NCBI GenBank assembly: GCA_022845895.1
Contig: AP025573.1
Coordinates: 3,134,501-3,198,500 of the forward strand
Source of the DNA: Lachnospiraceae bacterium
GTDB taxonomy: Bacteria; Bacillota; Clostridia; Lachnospirales; Lachnospiraceae
Reading direction: 5' to 3'
Length of the DNA stretch: 64,000 bases
Below, piece by piece: positions 34,515-44,138 of the stretch (position 1 is the first letter of the stretch; each line of letters opens with the position of its first letter). The notes under the pieces are model-generated. The model worked only from the letters and a program-made list of their open reading frames with translations, was not told where the DNA came from and ran no database searches. A program made the position numbers and the translations under genes.

Positions 34515-36350
34515 TTACGTGACAGACTTCTCTACATGTACAGGTATCATCTGTCTGCTCTCATAATCCGTTATTCCCTTCCCGGTGTTCGGATGTCCGG
34601 AAGAATATACGGTATCCGCCGCATACACGCAGAGGAGCAGCAGACACACCGGTATGAGCAGCTTCATCTGTACCCTTCGAATCAGATTGTCGAGCAGGGG
34701 CGCCAGCACATATGCAAATGCCATACCGCCAATGCCAAATACGAGCAGCCCTTCCGCGCATATCCTTCCGTTCAGATTCAGAAAGTATCCGCTGTAATCC
34801 CACCACTTCTGACCGTTATGCGTCAGTTCAAGATAATAGGAGGTAAAATATTCCACCATGCCGCACAGGATGACGATTCCTGCAAATTCTGCCACCGGCC
34901 TGGCTCTTAGCTTCTTGAGCAGTACGAGAATGAGCACCCCGCCGCTTCCGTAGATAGGAAGCCATGGTCCGTGCAGCACGCCCCGGTTGACGAATGCCCC
35001 GTCTTCGACAAGATGAAGGCTCACTTCCCAGAGCCATCCGATGAAGGAAAACACAAAGAACATCATGATAAGCGACCAGACAGAATAGTGGCGCATGTAG
35101 TGTATCGTCTCTACTTTCTGGCGTTTTTCGACTTCTGGTACCGGTGACAGCCGTCCCGGATAAGACTTCCGTTCCACAGCTCCCCGTAGCGAATGTATCC
35201 TGATACGTTCGGCCTGGTCCTCTTCATATGCCCGTTCTTCTTCGCTCGGTAAGAGGAGTATCCCGAGATGTTCCGCAAAAAATCTGCGGATCCCCCTCAG
35301 TTCCTTCATCTCTTCTGCCGGTCTCTCGAGCACAGCTATCGCATCTACATAAGCAGACCGAATCTCATCCTCTCCCGCCTTCTCGAAGAGATAGGTGTCA
35401 CAGAGCATATCTGCTCCCGGAATCCCTTTGTCTTTGGCAAGTCTGCGGAGCTGGATATAATATTCCGTAAACGAAGCGGTCTCATACGGGTTGGAATAGA
35501 ACACGGCAGAGAGCCCAAATGTCAACATGCCGAGGATATACCAGCCGGCAAAGGACAGATGGAACAAAAAACATTCCCATTTATGGCCTTTCATCATCCG
35601 CCTTGACAGCGTGATAGCTTGCCGGGCGGTCATATCCGGGTTCTCTGCCACGATATAAGGGACGAGAAAATAAGAGAATGTCTTTACGATGCCTCCTACA
35701 ATCGTGAACATCCAGAAAAACTTATACATGAATTCCACGAACATGATCCACGCGGCCCTCATCCACTTCTTCAACCGCAGCAGGAACAGGAAACGCTGAA
35801 TCGGGACCGCGTCGTAACAGCGCCCTTCCATGAAGATACGTCTTGACACGACAATATACATATTTTTCACAAAGAACCAGAACGCCATGAGCAGAAACAT
35901 CCCTAATATTATAAAGATAAGCAGCGTGATCTCTTGGGACTTGACCATGGAATTGACTGCAGCTATGACCGTCACGAACACCGAGCCGGACGTGACAGCA
36001 TTCACAGCCTGGGCCAGCACTCCCCGGCTCCTTCCAAGTACAGGGCTCTCCCCTTTCGACTGCTCGATCTGCTGCTTTTCAATCTTCCGGGATAGTTCCT
36101 TCCCCTCTTTTTCCCGTCCTTCCAGCAGATTGCGGGCCACATCCATCGCCCCCGCCTGCTGCCCGGCAACTTTCCCCATATCCCCAGAGCTGCCGCCGGA
36201 GGATTCCTGCACATTTACCTCCAGCGAGTTAAGGGAACCGGAAAACTCGGAATTGAGAAAAGCGGCAATGAGGCATACTGCAACAAGCAGGATATAATGC
36301 CTTTTCACGTTTCTCTTTGCCGCTTTTTTCATCTCTTTTCTTGTCATCAT
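34515..36350 (-). CDS. DUF975 plus CmpB-type putative ABC permease fusion membrane protein
   Basis: A 611-residue membrane protein. The N-terminal part starts with a charged ALK-type motif (RKEMKKAAKRNVKRHY), one helix, an extracellular Ser/Gly/Gln-rich segment and then several helices typical of DUF975. Residues about 340-420 are cytoplasmic and charged. The C-terminal 190 residues match the putative type IV ABC permease family (SFIGWLWEVSLHLVEDGAFVNRG, HGPWLPIYGSGG). The two domains are usually separate proteins. No function is established; it is the last gene of the T-box operon, 32 bases after gatB. Confidence 0.75.
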   Translation of the reverse strand: MMTRKEMKKAAKRNVKRHYILLVAVCLIAAFLNSEFSGSLNSLEVNVQESSGGSSGDMGKVAGQQAGAMDVARNLLEGREKEGKELSRKIEKQQIEQSKGESPVLGRSRGVLAQAVNAVTSGSVFVTVIAAVNSMVKSQEITLLIFIILGMFLLMAFWFFVKNMYIVVSRRIFMEGRCYDAVPIQRFLFLLRLKKWMRAAWIMFVEFMYKFFWMFTIVGGIVKTFSYFLVPYIVAENPDMTARQAITLSRRMMKGHKWECFLFHLSFAGWYILGMLTFGLSAVFYSNPYETASFTEYYIQLRRLAKDKGIPGADMLCDTYLFEKAGEDEIRSAYVDAIAVLERPAEEMKELRGIRRFFAEHLGILLLPSEEERAYEEDQAERIRIHSLRGAVERKSYPGRLSPVPEVEKRQKVETIHYMRHYSVWSLIMMFFVFSFIGWLWEVSLHLVEDGAFVNRGVLHGPWLPIYGSGGVLILVLLKKLRARPVAEFAGIVILCGMVEYFTSYYLELTHNGQKWWDYSGYFLNLNGRICAEGLLVFGIGGMAFAYVLAPLLDNLIRRVQMKLLIPVCLLLLCVYAADTVYSSGHPNTGKGITDYESRQMIPVHVEKSVT

Positions 36351-36382
36351 TCGTACATACCTTCCTAGCCTGATGCTATGCC

Positions 36383-37813
36383 TTACAGCATCTCTTTCAG
36401 TATCTTATCAACGAGGGCGGGATCCGCCTTTCCTTCCATCGCCTTCATCGTCCGGCCCACGAGAGCGCCAAGCGCTTTTTCCTTACCGCCTCTGTAGTCA
36501 GACACTGCCTGTGGCGTATCCTCTATGGCTCCGGCAATAACCCGGCGCAGCGTGCCCTCATCACTGACTGTCCTAAGCCCCATCTCTTCCACATACTGTT
36601 CCGGATCGATATCCTCTGCGAATATCTTCTCAAATACATCCTTCGCAACCGAACTGTTGATGGTTCCCGCTTCGGCCAGCTGAATCAGCTTCGCCAGACC
36701 GGCAGGAGAAAATGCAATATCTTCCGGCTCCATGTCATGCTCTTTTAAAAGCCGCATCGTCTCAACCATGAGCCAGTTGGCCGCTTTCTTCGGATTACCG
36801 CACAGGATGGCCGTTTCCTCAAATATATCTGCCATCCGCTTTGACGATGTAATCATCTCTGCATCAGAAAGCGGGATATCGAACTCCTCTTTATAGCGCA
36901 CGAGCTTCTCGCTTCTGAGTTCCGGCTGGTCTGCCTTGACCCTTTCCAGCCATTCCTCGTCAATCACGACAGGCACAAGGTCAGGATCTGGAAAATACCG
37001 GTAATCCTTGGCATCTTCTTTCGATCGCATGGCGTAAGACGCTTCTTTATTGTCATCCCATCGCCGCGTCTCCTGTATGACTCGTTTCCCTTCTTCCAGC
37101 AACGTTATCTGGCGCAGCCGTTCTGCCTCGATTGCCCTCGTTATTGCTTTGAACGAATTGAGGTTCTTCATCTCTGTCCTTGTGCCATGCTTATCCGCTC
37201 CTGCCTCGCGCACCGAAAGGTTCACATCCACACGCATGGATCCTTCCTGGAGCTTGCAGTCCGAAGCGCCAAGATACTGTATGATCGTCCGCAGCGTCTC
37301 CAGATAGGCGATGACTTCTTCCGCAGAGCGCATATCCGGTTCAGATACGATCTCAACGAGCGGGACGCCGCTCCTGTTGTAATCTACGAGTGAGACATCG
37401 TCCCATTCGTCGTGGATCAGCTTCCCGGCATCCTCCTCCATGTGCATCTCGTGGATCCGTATCTTCTTTCTCCTTCCTCCCGTCTCGATCTCCACATACC
37501 CGTCCCTCGCGATGGGGAGATAAAGCTGAGATATCTGGTAGTTCTGCGGATTATCCGGGTAGAAGTAATTCTTTCTGTCAAACTTGTTCTCCCTCGTAAT
37601 CGTACAATTTACTGCCAGGCCGATAGCCATGGCATACTCGACCACCTGCCTGTTCAAAACCGGAAGCGCCCCGGGCATCCCCGTACACACCGGACACGTA
37701 TGGGCATTCGGCGCGCCGCCGAATGCCGTGCTGCAGGAACAGAAGATTTTCGTCTTTGTCGCAAGTTCTACATGCACTTCCAGCCCGATAACCGTCTCGT
37801 ACTGTTTTGCCAT
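36383..37813 (-). CDS. gatB: Asp-tRNA(Asn)/Glu-tRNA(Gln) amidotransferase subunit B
   Basis: A 476-residue GatB, the kinase-like and tRNA-binding subunit. The family motif EVHVELATKTKIFCSC at residue 12 and the zinc Cys pairs (CSC, CPVCTG) are present, as is LMVDYNRSGVPLVEIVSEPD in part, and a C-terminal helical plus YqeY-like tail. It phosphorylates the misacylated Asp or Glu on tRNA using ATP before ammonia transfer. Two bases separate it from gatA. Confidence 0.97.
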   Translation of the reverse strand: MAKQYETVIGLEVHVELATKTKIFCSCSTAFGGAPNAHTCPVCTGMPGALPVLNRQVVEYAMAIGLAVNCTITRENKFDRKNYFYPDNPQNYQISQLYLPIARDGYVEIETGGRRKKIRIHEMHMEEDAGKLIHDEWDDVSLVDYNRSGVPLVEIVSEPDMRSAEEVIAYLETLRTIIQYLGASDCKLQEGSMRVDVNLSVREAGADKHGTRTEMKNLNSFKAITRAIEAERLRQITLLEEGKRVIQETRRWDDNKEASYAMRSKEDAKDYRYFPDPDLVPVVIDEEWLERVKADQPELRSEKLVRYKEEFDIPLSDAEMITSSKRMADIFEETAILCGNPKKAANWLMVETMRLLKEHDMEPEDIAFSPAGLAKLIQLAEAGTINSSVAKDVFEKIFAEDIDPEQYVEEMGLRTVSDEGTLRRVIAGAIEDTPQAVSDYRGGKEKALGALVGRTMKAMEGKADPALVDKILKEML

Positions 37814-37815
37814 CT

Positions 37816-39318
37816 CTATCTTCCCTCCTCTCCCTCATCTGCAGTCCCCCTGTCAGCCGGCGCAGTCTTTACATACATTTTATCTGTCGCACATTCAAAC
37901 GCATATGCGGCACGGAGGATGTCTTTCTCTTTGTAGCATCCCCCGATAAGCTGCATACCTATCGGCAACCCCCTGCTGTCATAGCCGGCAGGCACGCTCA
38001 TGCCTGGAAGCCCTGCAAGGTTCACGGATATCGTATAGATATCGCCAAGATACATGTTCATGGGATCGTCCAGGCTGCTTGAAAGCTTCGGGGCAGTAGT
38101 AGGTGCCACCGGACCAAGGATGAGATCATACCGCTCGAATGCACGGTCGAAAGCCTGCTTGATCAACGCCTTCACCTTCAAAGCCTTGAGATAATATGCA
38201 TCATAATATCCGGAACTGAGGACGAAAGAACCGAGCATGATCCTGCGCTTTACCTCCGCCCCGAATCCTTCCGTACGTGTCTTCTTGTACATGCCGTGAA
38301 GGCCGTCAAAGCCTTCTGCCCGGTATCCGTACTTCACGCCGTCGAAACGGGAGAGGTTTGAACTCGCTTCTGCGGATGCGATGACATAATAAGCAGGAAT
38401 CGCGTAGTCCACGAGCCCCAGGTCAAATTCCTCCACATGCGCCCCCTTCTCTTCCAGTACCTTTGCCGCCCTCAGTATCGCATCCTTCACCTCTGGATCC
38501 AGGCCGCTGCCAAAGTAATCTCTCGGTATGCCTATCTTCATATCCTTGACATCATCAATCAAGGCACTGGTAAAATCATAACTGCCTCTTGCCACGGAAG
38601 TGCTGTCCTTATTGTCATGGCCGGCAATCACATCCAGGACTGCCGCACAGTCTGCCACATCTCTGGCCACCGGGCCAATCTGGTCCAGCGATGAGCCATA
38701 AGCAATCAGGCCATAGCGCGAGACGGTTCCGTAAGTCGGCTTGATGCCTGTCACGCCGCAGTAAGAACTGGGCTGGCGGATAGAGCCGCCGGTGTCCGAT
38801 CCGAGGGCAAAGCTGCATTCCCCTGCAGCCACCGCCGCACAGGAACCGCCGGAGGAGCCGCCCGGTACGTGGTCCGGGTTCCACGGATTGCGTGTCACTC
38901 CAAAGTACGAAGTCTCTGTCGTGCTCCCCATGGCAAACTCATCCATGTTTGTCTTCCCTATCACGACAGCCCCGCTTTCTTCCAGCTTCTGCACCGCTTC
39001 CGCCGTATAGGACGGTATATAGTGTTCCAGTATCTTTGATGCGCATGTCGTCTTCATCCCACACGTGCATATATTATCTTTGATACCTGCCGGAACCCCT
39101 GCCAGAGGCCCTGTGAGCGTGCCGTCCTCTATCTGCTTCTGCACTTCTCCTGCACGCTTCAGGGCGCCTTCACCGTCTATGGACAGAAAGCTGTGTATCT
39201 CCCGCTCCCTTTCTTCGGCCCTCGCAAGCGCTGCTTTGGCCGCCTCGACTGCCGACAGTTCCCGTGCCTTTATCTTCATTCCCAGTTCAACTGCTGTCAT
39301 TTCCATGATGTCCATCAT
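37816..39318 (-). CDS. gatA: Asp-tRNA(Asn)/Glu-tRNA(Gln) amidotransferase subunit A
   Basis: A 500-residue amidase-signature enzyme that frees ammonia from glutamine for GatB. The catalytic Ser-cisSer-Lys set is seen in GIKDNIC (Lys), GSDTGGSIRQPSS and the Gly/Ser-rich PGGSSGGSCAAVAAGE. The length fits GatA. Preceded by AGGAGG and 12 bases downstream of gatC. Confidence 0.97.
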   Translation of the reverse strand: MMDIMEMTAVELGMKIKARELSAVEAAKAALARAEEREREIHSFLSIDGEGALKRAGEVQKQIEDGTLTGPLAGVPAGIKDNICTCGMKTTCASKILEHYIPSYTAEAVQKLEESGAVVIGKTNMDEFAMGSTTETSYFGVTRNPWNPDHVPGGSSGGSCAAVAAGECSFALGSDTGGSIRQPSSYCGVTGIKPTYGTVSRYGLIAYGSSLDQIGPVARDVADCAAVLDVIAGHDNKDSTSVARGSYDFTSALIDDVKDMKIGIPRDYFGSGLDPEVKDAILRAAKVLEEKGAHVEEFDLGLVDYAIPAYYVIASAEASSNLSRFDGVKYGYRAEGFDGLHGMYKKTRTEGFGAEVKRRIMLGSFVLSSGYYDAYYLKALKVKALIKQAFDRAFERYDLILGPVAPTTAPKLSSSLDDPMNMYLGDIYTISVNLAGLPGMSVPAGYDSRGLPIGMQLIGGCYKEKDILRAAYAFECATDKMYVKTAPADRGTADEGEEGR

Positions 39319-39330
39319 GATTCATGCCTC

Positions 39331-39624
39331 CTATCCAATCGTTTTCGGTACTACAAAGCTGCCTTTCTTCTGAACAGGAGCATTGGCAAGCGTACGTGCG
39401 CTTTCGTCACCGTTCTCCACTTCGTCGCTCCGGAACACATTATAGATGGGAAATACATGGGGCATCGGTTCAATCCCTTCCGTGTCCAGCTCATTCAGCC
39501 TGTCTATATATGCGAGCATCTTTTCCATATCTGCTTTTGCCGATTCCTTCTCCAAGCCATCGAGTTCCAGCTTGGAGAGAATTCCTATATATTCAATCGT
39601 ATCATCGGATATCCTGTCTGCCAT
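39331..39624 (-). CDS. gatC: Asp-tRNA(Asn)/Glu-tRNA(Gln) amidotransferase subunit C
   Basis: A 97-residue GatC, a small subunit that wraps around GatA and steadies the A-B interface. The sequence ISDDTIEYIGILSKLEL and the ADMEKMLAYIDRLNELDTEG segment are typical. First of the gatCAB trio, 11 bases after the zinc-ribbon gene. With AspRS upstream and no AsnRS in view, the operon fits tRNA-dependent Asn formation. Confidence 0.93.
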   Translation of the reverse strand: MADRISDDTIEYIGILSKLELDGLEKESAKADMEKMLAYIDRLNELDTEGIEPMPHVFPIYNVFRSDEVENGDESARTLANAPVQKKGSFVVPKTIG

Positions 39625-39635
39625 ATGCTCCTCCT

Positions 39636-40742
39636 TTAATATAAGTTCTCGTAAAATCCAAGATAATCTTCGGATGCTATCGTCTCAGCCGGCACAAGCG
39701 ACAGTGCCCCTCCGTCAGTACGGACGACTACAGCCCCTTCCGGGAGCACGATATATTTGAATCCCATGCCTTCCGTAGCATCTTCGCCAAGATATATGCC
39801 AAGCGTATCCATCTCTTCGCCTTCCCCGTTATAGATAGTGATATCTGCCATGCCGGCTTCGCCTGAGGCAATGATGTCATAAATGCCCGGTTCGAAATCC
39901 GTTCCTGCCCTCTTTATTTCTCCGGTCCCGACCTCGACAGTCTCTGTAATAGGATTAGGTGTTCCCGGCTGCATGTCCGGCTGGCCGTTGTCTGTCTTAA
40001 GCGTCACCGTGTCTTCACAAATCACGGTGACCACCGCACCTTCATATAAGCGCAGGTCATCGAGATGATTGTCCGCTTTGCTCTCGTACTCGTACAGATA
40101 GACCCCATTCACGCTGTCATGTACCTGCACGGTGTCAAATTCATCCTGCGTCTCAGCGGCATAATTGCCTTCCTGCAAATGGATACCAACGATATATCGG
40201 CCGCTTGAAAGCACATATTCTGCAGATTCCCCCGTCTTTGGAATCGATGTTTCCACATACTCATAGGGATTATATTGATACTCTTCTGACACGGCAGCGC
40301 CCTCACCATCCCCAAATTCCGTATCCACCCAGCTGCTGATTTCCGATCCATGATCTTCTATCACAGACAATACGATGCCGGCTACGGTCAGCACGATGGT
40401 GATGACTGCTACAATTCTTCCCGCCACAGACTTCTTCTGATCTTTGTCCCTCTCTCTTTTGCTCATTCTCCTCTGTGCTGCATCATCGTGATACCTGTAC
40501 TCCGGCTGTCGATTTTCCATCCTCTGACCGCCGCTCATACGCTGTTCTTTTTTCCGCTTCTGTTCATCCTCCTTCGGGATATGATAGTCTTCCCTGTGGA
40601 CATGTGTCAACGGTTCCCCGTCACAGCTGCTCTGATTGATTTTATATCTCTTTTCCGACTTGCTGCTGTCCAGGCCACATTCTTTACATATTCCCCTGCC
40701 GTCCAGCTTTCCCCCGCATAATGTACATTTCCTTCCAAACAT
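39636..40742 (-). CDS. Zinc-ribbon membrane protein of unknown function
   Basis: A 368-residue protein. A zinc ribbon with two CxxC pairs (CTLCGGKLDGRGICKEC) opens it, followed by a basic disordered region, one membrane helix (about residues 125-150, VAGRIVAVITIVLTVAGIVL) and an extracellular beta-rich part with repeated YIVGIHLQEGNY / FEPGIYDI-like units. I do not recognise a function. AAGGAGG precedes the ATG at 40742. Its place between the aspS and gatC genes in a T-box operon is unexplained. Confidence 0.75.
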   Translation of the reverse strand: MFGRKCTLCGGKLDGRGICKECGLDSSKSEKRYKINQSSCDGEPLTHVHREDYHIPKEDEQKRKKEQRMSGGQRMENRQPEYRYHDDAAQRRMSKRERDKDQKKSVAGRIVAVITIVLTVAGIVLSVIEDHGSEISSWVDTEFGDGEGAAVSEEYQYNPYEYVETSIPKTGESAEYVLSSGRYIVGIHLQEGNYAAETQDEFDTVQVHDSVNGVYLYEYESKADNHLDDLRLYEGAVVTVICEDTVTLKTDNGQPDMQPGTPNPITETVEVGTGEIKRAGTDFEPGIYDIIASGEAGMADITIYNGEGEEMDTLGIYLGEDATEGMGFKYIVLPEGAVVVRTDGGALSLVPAETIASEDYLGFYENLY

Positions 40743-40772
40743 ATGGTCCTCCTTCACCTCTCAGAGCAGTCC

Positions 40773-42104
40773 CTATGGTTCCAGCCTGCTCAAATCTCTA
40801 GGAAACAGAGTCGTTTCCCTCACATTGTCATCTCCCGTGAGCATCATCGTAAAACGTTCAAGACCAATCCCGATACCTCCGTGAGGCGGCATGCCATGCC
40901 TGAACGCATCTAGATACTGCTCAAGCCCGTCTTCCGTCATTCCCCTTGAAGCAAGCTTATCCGTCAGCATCTTGTAGTCATGGATACGCTGACCGCCGGT
41001 CGTTATCTCCATGCCGTCAAACAGCAGGTCGAAGCTCAGCGTATAGGCTGTATCCTCCGGGTCATCCATGGCATAGAAGGGCCTCTTCCCGGAAGGATAA
41101 TGGGTGACGAATACAAATCTGCTGCCCCATTCTTCCCGCGCATAACGGCCGATAAGCTGTTCTTCTTCCGGCTCCAGGTCATGTGGGTTCCTTATCCTGC
41201 GCCCGTATCTTTCCGCCGCCTTTTCCTTGATTACATCAAAACGGACCGCCGGAATCTTTATGACATCCGGAAGATGAATGTCCAGCAGCTTAAGCTCTTC
41301 TGCATATTCTTCTGCGAGCAGGGCCATCGCATACTGGAGATATCCTGTCTCCATCGCCATGATATCTTCAAAGCCGTCGATATATCCCATCTCGAAGTCA
41401 AGGCTCGTATATTCGTTGAGATGGCGCTTCGTATTGTGCTTCTCAGCACGGAACACGGGAGCCGTCTCGAATACCCGGTCGAACACGCCCACCATCATCT
41501 GCTTATAGAGCTGCGGGCTCTGCTGGAGAACAGCCGGCCTGTGGAAATACTCCAGGCGGAAAAGGTTGGCTCCTCCTTCCGCGCTTTTGGCGCCAATCTT
41601 CGGCGTATGGATTTCCGTAAACCCCTGGCTGTACAGGAAATCCCGGAATGCTCTCGTAAGCCCTTCCTGCAGCCGGAACTTGGCCCGTTCCCGGATATTC
41701 CTCAAAGATATGGAACGATAGTTGAGCTTTGCTTCCAGGGAAGTGCCGAGCTTCCATTTTGATATGGCAAGGGGCATCATCTCCTGCGCGGACCGGCTCA
41801 GCACCTTGAGCCTTTTCATACGGATCTCTATGCCGCCGGGCGCTTTGTCATTTCTCTCCAGCGTCCCTTCTATCTCAATTGTATCTGCTTCCTTCAAGTC
41901 CTTCAAGTCAAATTGTGCCGATCCCTCCTCATATACGCCTTGAAGAAGCCCTTCCCGTTTCCTGAGTATGACGAACGCAATCGTACCCATCTTCCTGATC
42001 GTGTGTACCGCACCATTCGCTTTTACATTCTCCCCCGGGCAGGTCTTAAGAAGACTGCTCAGTTCCAGCGTATCTTTTTGTTCAATACCTGTTACAAATT
42101 CCAT
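40773..42104 (-). CDS. aspS: Aspartyl-tRNA synthetase, archaeal-type (probably non-discriminating)
   Basis: A 443-residue class II synthetase with an N-terminal OB fold and a catalytic core. Motif 2 (FRAEKHNTKRHLNEYTSLDFEM, in part) and motif 3 (GIGLERFTMMLTG) are clear. It lacks the bacterial GAD insertion and is close in size to archaeal AspRS, a form called AspS2 in clostridia. Such enzymes charge both tRNA(Asp) and tRNA(Asn) with Asp; GatCAB encoded downstream then converts Asp-tRNA(Asn). The start at 42104 follows AAGGAGG; an ORF extension upstream overlaps the T-box leader. Confidence 0.9.
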   Translation of the reverse strand: MEFVTGIEQKDTLELSSLLKTCPGENVKANGAVHTIRKMGTIAFVILRKREGLLQGVYEEGSAQFDLKDLKEADTIEIEGTLERNDKAPGGIEIRMKRLKVLSRSAQEMMPLAISKWKLGTSLEAKLNYRSISLRNIRERAKFRLQEGLTRAFRDFLYSQGFTEIHTPKIGAKSAEGGANLFRLEYFHRPAVLQQSPQLYKQMMVGVFDRVFETAPVFRAEKHNTKRHLNEYTSLDFEMGYIDGFEDIMAMETGYLQYAMALLAEEYAEELKLLDIHLPDVIKIPAVRFDVIKEKAAERYGRRIRNPHDLEPEEEQLIGRYAREEWGSRFVFVTHYPSGKRPFYAMDDPEDTAYTLSFDLLFDGMEITTGGQRIHDYKMLTDKLASRGMTEDGLEQYLDAFRHGMPPHGGIGIGLERFTMMLTGDDNVRETTLFPRDLSRLEP

Positions 42105-42138
42105 ATGCACTACCTCCTTTTTGTCTGTCTGCGGGACG

Positions 42139-42425
42139 AAAAAAACGCCCCGGAATATACAATATATTCCGGGGCGGATATGATATATCCGCGGTACCAC
42201 CCGCATTGAGCCCTTCTCCGTCCGACGCCTTTGTCACACGGCAGGATTCCACTCAACTGCACATAACGCATGCCTACGTACCGTCCTACTTACGTTCAGG
42301 CGGTCTGCTCCAGAGTGTTCCCTATTGTCCTCATTCCCCAAGCAGCGCTCTCAGCCGGTGACGCCGCATTTCTGTCGAGTTCCAAAGGACAGAGTCTCTT
42401 TCATCGCTTTTCTGTACTAAATTGT
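42139..42425 (-). ncRNA. T-box riboswitch leader of the aspS-gatCAB operon
   Basis: The T-box sequence GGGTGGTACCGCGG (42202-42189) is followed by a terminator hairpin (42176-42146, CGCCCCGGAATATA with its complement) and seven T residues. Upstream lie about 200 bases of structured leader. An uncharged tRNA pairing with the T-box would favour the antiterminator and switch on the operon. By context the tRNA is tRNA(Asn) or tRNA(Asp); I could not fix the specifier codon by eye. Confidence 0.9.
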
Positions 42426-42430
42426 TAATT

Positions 42431-42459
42431 ATATTACCATAAGTATTACCGTTATGCAA
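42431..42459 (-). promoter_or_regulatory. Promoter of the T-box operon
   Basis: TTGCAT (42459-42454) and TAATAT (42436-42431) with a 17-base spacer, directly before the leader RNA. Confidence 0.65.
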
Positions 42460-42481
42460 GAAATAATGAATTGTTTTTTAA

Positions 42482-44044
42482 TTAAAACATATCGCTGCAC
42501 AGCTGTTCCATCTTGTCATGGACGACGGCCCTGTCCCTCTCATCGGTCATCGTTACAATGGTATCACCTGCAAGAAGCATCGTCCTGCCCTTGGGGATTA
42601 TCTCCTGCGTCCCTCTCTGTATGGAGACAAGCAGGCAGTTCTCCGGCCACCTGATCTCGCTGATCAGGGCGTCTTCCAGCCTGGACCCCTGTCTGACCAC
42701 ATAGTTGACAAGTATCTTCTGGCCGTGGTCTTCGGTCACCTTCCGGCCCTGTTTCCTGAGCAGGTTCTCAAGGAGGCTTTCATAGATTGGTTTGGAACGC
42801 ATCAGGGTGGCTGTAATATATGCCACGATAGAAACCATGGAAAGCGACATCATCTGGCTCAGGGATCCTGTCATCTCAAAAATCAATATGATTCCTGTCA
42901 GAGGAGCACGCACGATGGCGGAAAAGTAACCGGCCATGGCAAGCAGCACGAAATTATTGATATACAGCGGTTCGAGGCCAAAGAACTGTACGCCTGCCGT
43001 TGCAAATGCACCCCCGATATAGCCGCCCAGTACAAGCAGCGGAAAAAAGATTCCTCCCGGAGCCCCTGAACCAAAGCTGACTGCTGAGAAGATGAACCTC
43101 CCGGCCAGAATAAGAAGGACCGTCCCGAGCATGACATCTTCATGCGTCAGGTATTCGATGAGAGAATGGCCGCTCCCCAACAGCTCCGGAGCGGTAAAGC
43201 CCAGTATCCCCGCACAGAGGAACGGAACCATCACTTTTCCCGCCGTACTAAGGTGCTTCGCTTTGCCATAGAGCGCCTGTACCTTCAGCGTAAACCAGTT
43301 GTAGAAAGCTCCCATGGCGCCTAGGACGACACCGAGCAGCAGTATGAGGCCGTAATATTCCTGAGGCAGCGCGTGTACGATGTCAAACTCGAATACCGAA
43401 TCGACTCCCAGCACGCCGGAGCTCAGAAAATCCGCAGTAAGAGAGGCCGTCATGACCGACAGGAGGACAGATACGGAGAAATTCTTGTGCACCTCCTCCA
43501 GCGAAAACATGACACCTGCCAGAGGTGCATGGAACGCTGCTGCCAGCCCCGCACTGGCACCGCATGTCAGCAGGAACTTTTCTTCCGTCTTGCCACGGTC
43601 CAGCCCCTTCGATACGCCTTTTCCCGCCATGGCACCGATCTGGATGGACGGGCCTTCCCGCCCAAGCGCCAGCCCTCCGAGCATACATAAGAAACCGCCT
43701 GCAAATTTTGCAGGCAGTACCTTCCACCATGTCTGTTCCAACTTGCCCACCATCTCCCCTTCCAGCTGCGGGATGCCGCTCCCCGATATCATGGGTTCAT
43801 ATGTCAGCAGCTTTGCAACAAGGACCGCCATCAGCATGAGCAAGAGAAACCAGCCGGCCATACGTAGCGGAGACTGGCGGGCGTACGCAAGTATGATATT
43901 CAGGCCCTTGCCTGCGCCTTCCAGGCACATCCGGTACAGGAGGACGACGAGACCTGCGATTCCCCCGACAAGTATACCCTCTCCGATAAGGATGATCTGA
44001 AAACGCTCCGCACGTTTTATCATGGATGTCGTATCTTTTTTCAT
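42482..44044 (-). CDS. ClC-family chloride channel/transporter with TrkA-C domain
   Basis: A 520-residue membrane protein. ClC selectivity motifs are visible: GSGIPQLEG, GREGPSIQIG (with the gating Glu) and GSGAPGGIFFP. About 18 helical segments are followed by a C-terminal TrkA-C-like regulatory domain (from about residue 440). It probably exchanges chloride or fluoride for protons. The preceding GGAGGAAG supports the start. Monocistronic by orientation and spacing. Confidence 0.92.
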   Translation of the reverse strand: MKKDTTSMIKRAERFQIILIGEGILVGGIAGLVVLLYRMCLEGAGKGLNIILAYARQSPLRMAGWFLLLMLMAVLVAKLLTYEPMISGSGIPQLEGEMVGKLEQTWWKVLPAKFAGGFLCMLGGLALGREGPSIQIGAMAGKGVSKGLDRGKTEEKFLLTCGASAGLAAAFHAPLAGVMFSLEEVHKNFSVSVLLSVMTASLTADFLSSGVLGVDSVFEFDIVHALPQEYYGLILLLGVVLGAMGAFYNWFTLKVQALYGKAKHLSTAGKVMVPFLCAGILGFTAPELLGSGHSLIEYLTHEDVMLGTVLLILAGRFIFSAVSFGSGAPGGIFFPLLVLGGYIGGAFATAGVQFFGLEPLYINNFVLLAMAGYFSAIVRAPLTGIILIFEMTGSLSQMMSLSMVSIVAYITATLMRSKPIYESLLENLLRKQGRKVTEDHGQKILVNYVVRQGSRLEDALISEIRWPENCLLVSIQRGTQEIIPKGRTMLLAGDTIVTMTDERDRAVVHDKMEQLCSDMF

Positions 44045-44138
44045 AATGCTTCCTCCGAAAATGGTGTTTTACATCTTCCCCTATTATACACCAAGTTATC
44101 CCGAGGCTCATTACTTTTTTCAGGGCAGCAGCACTATT

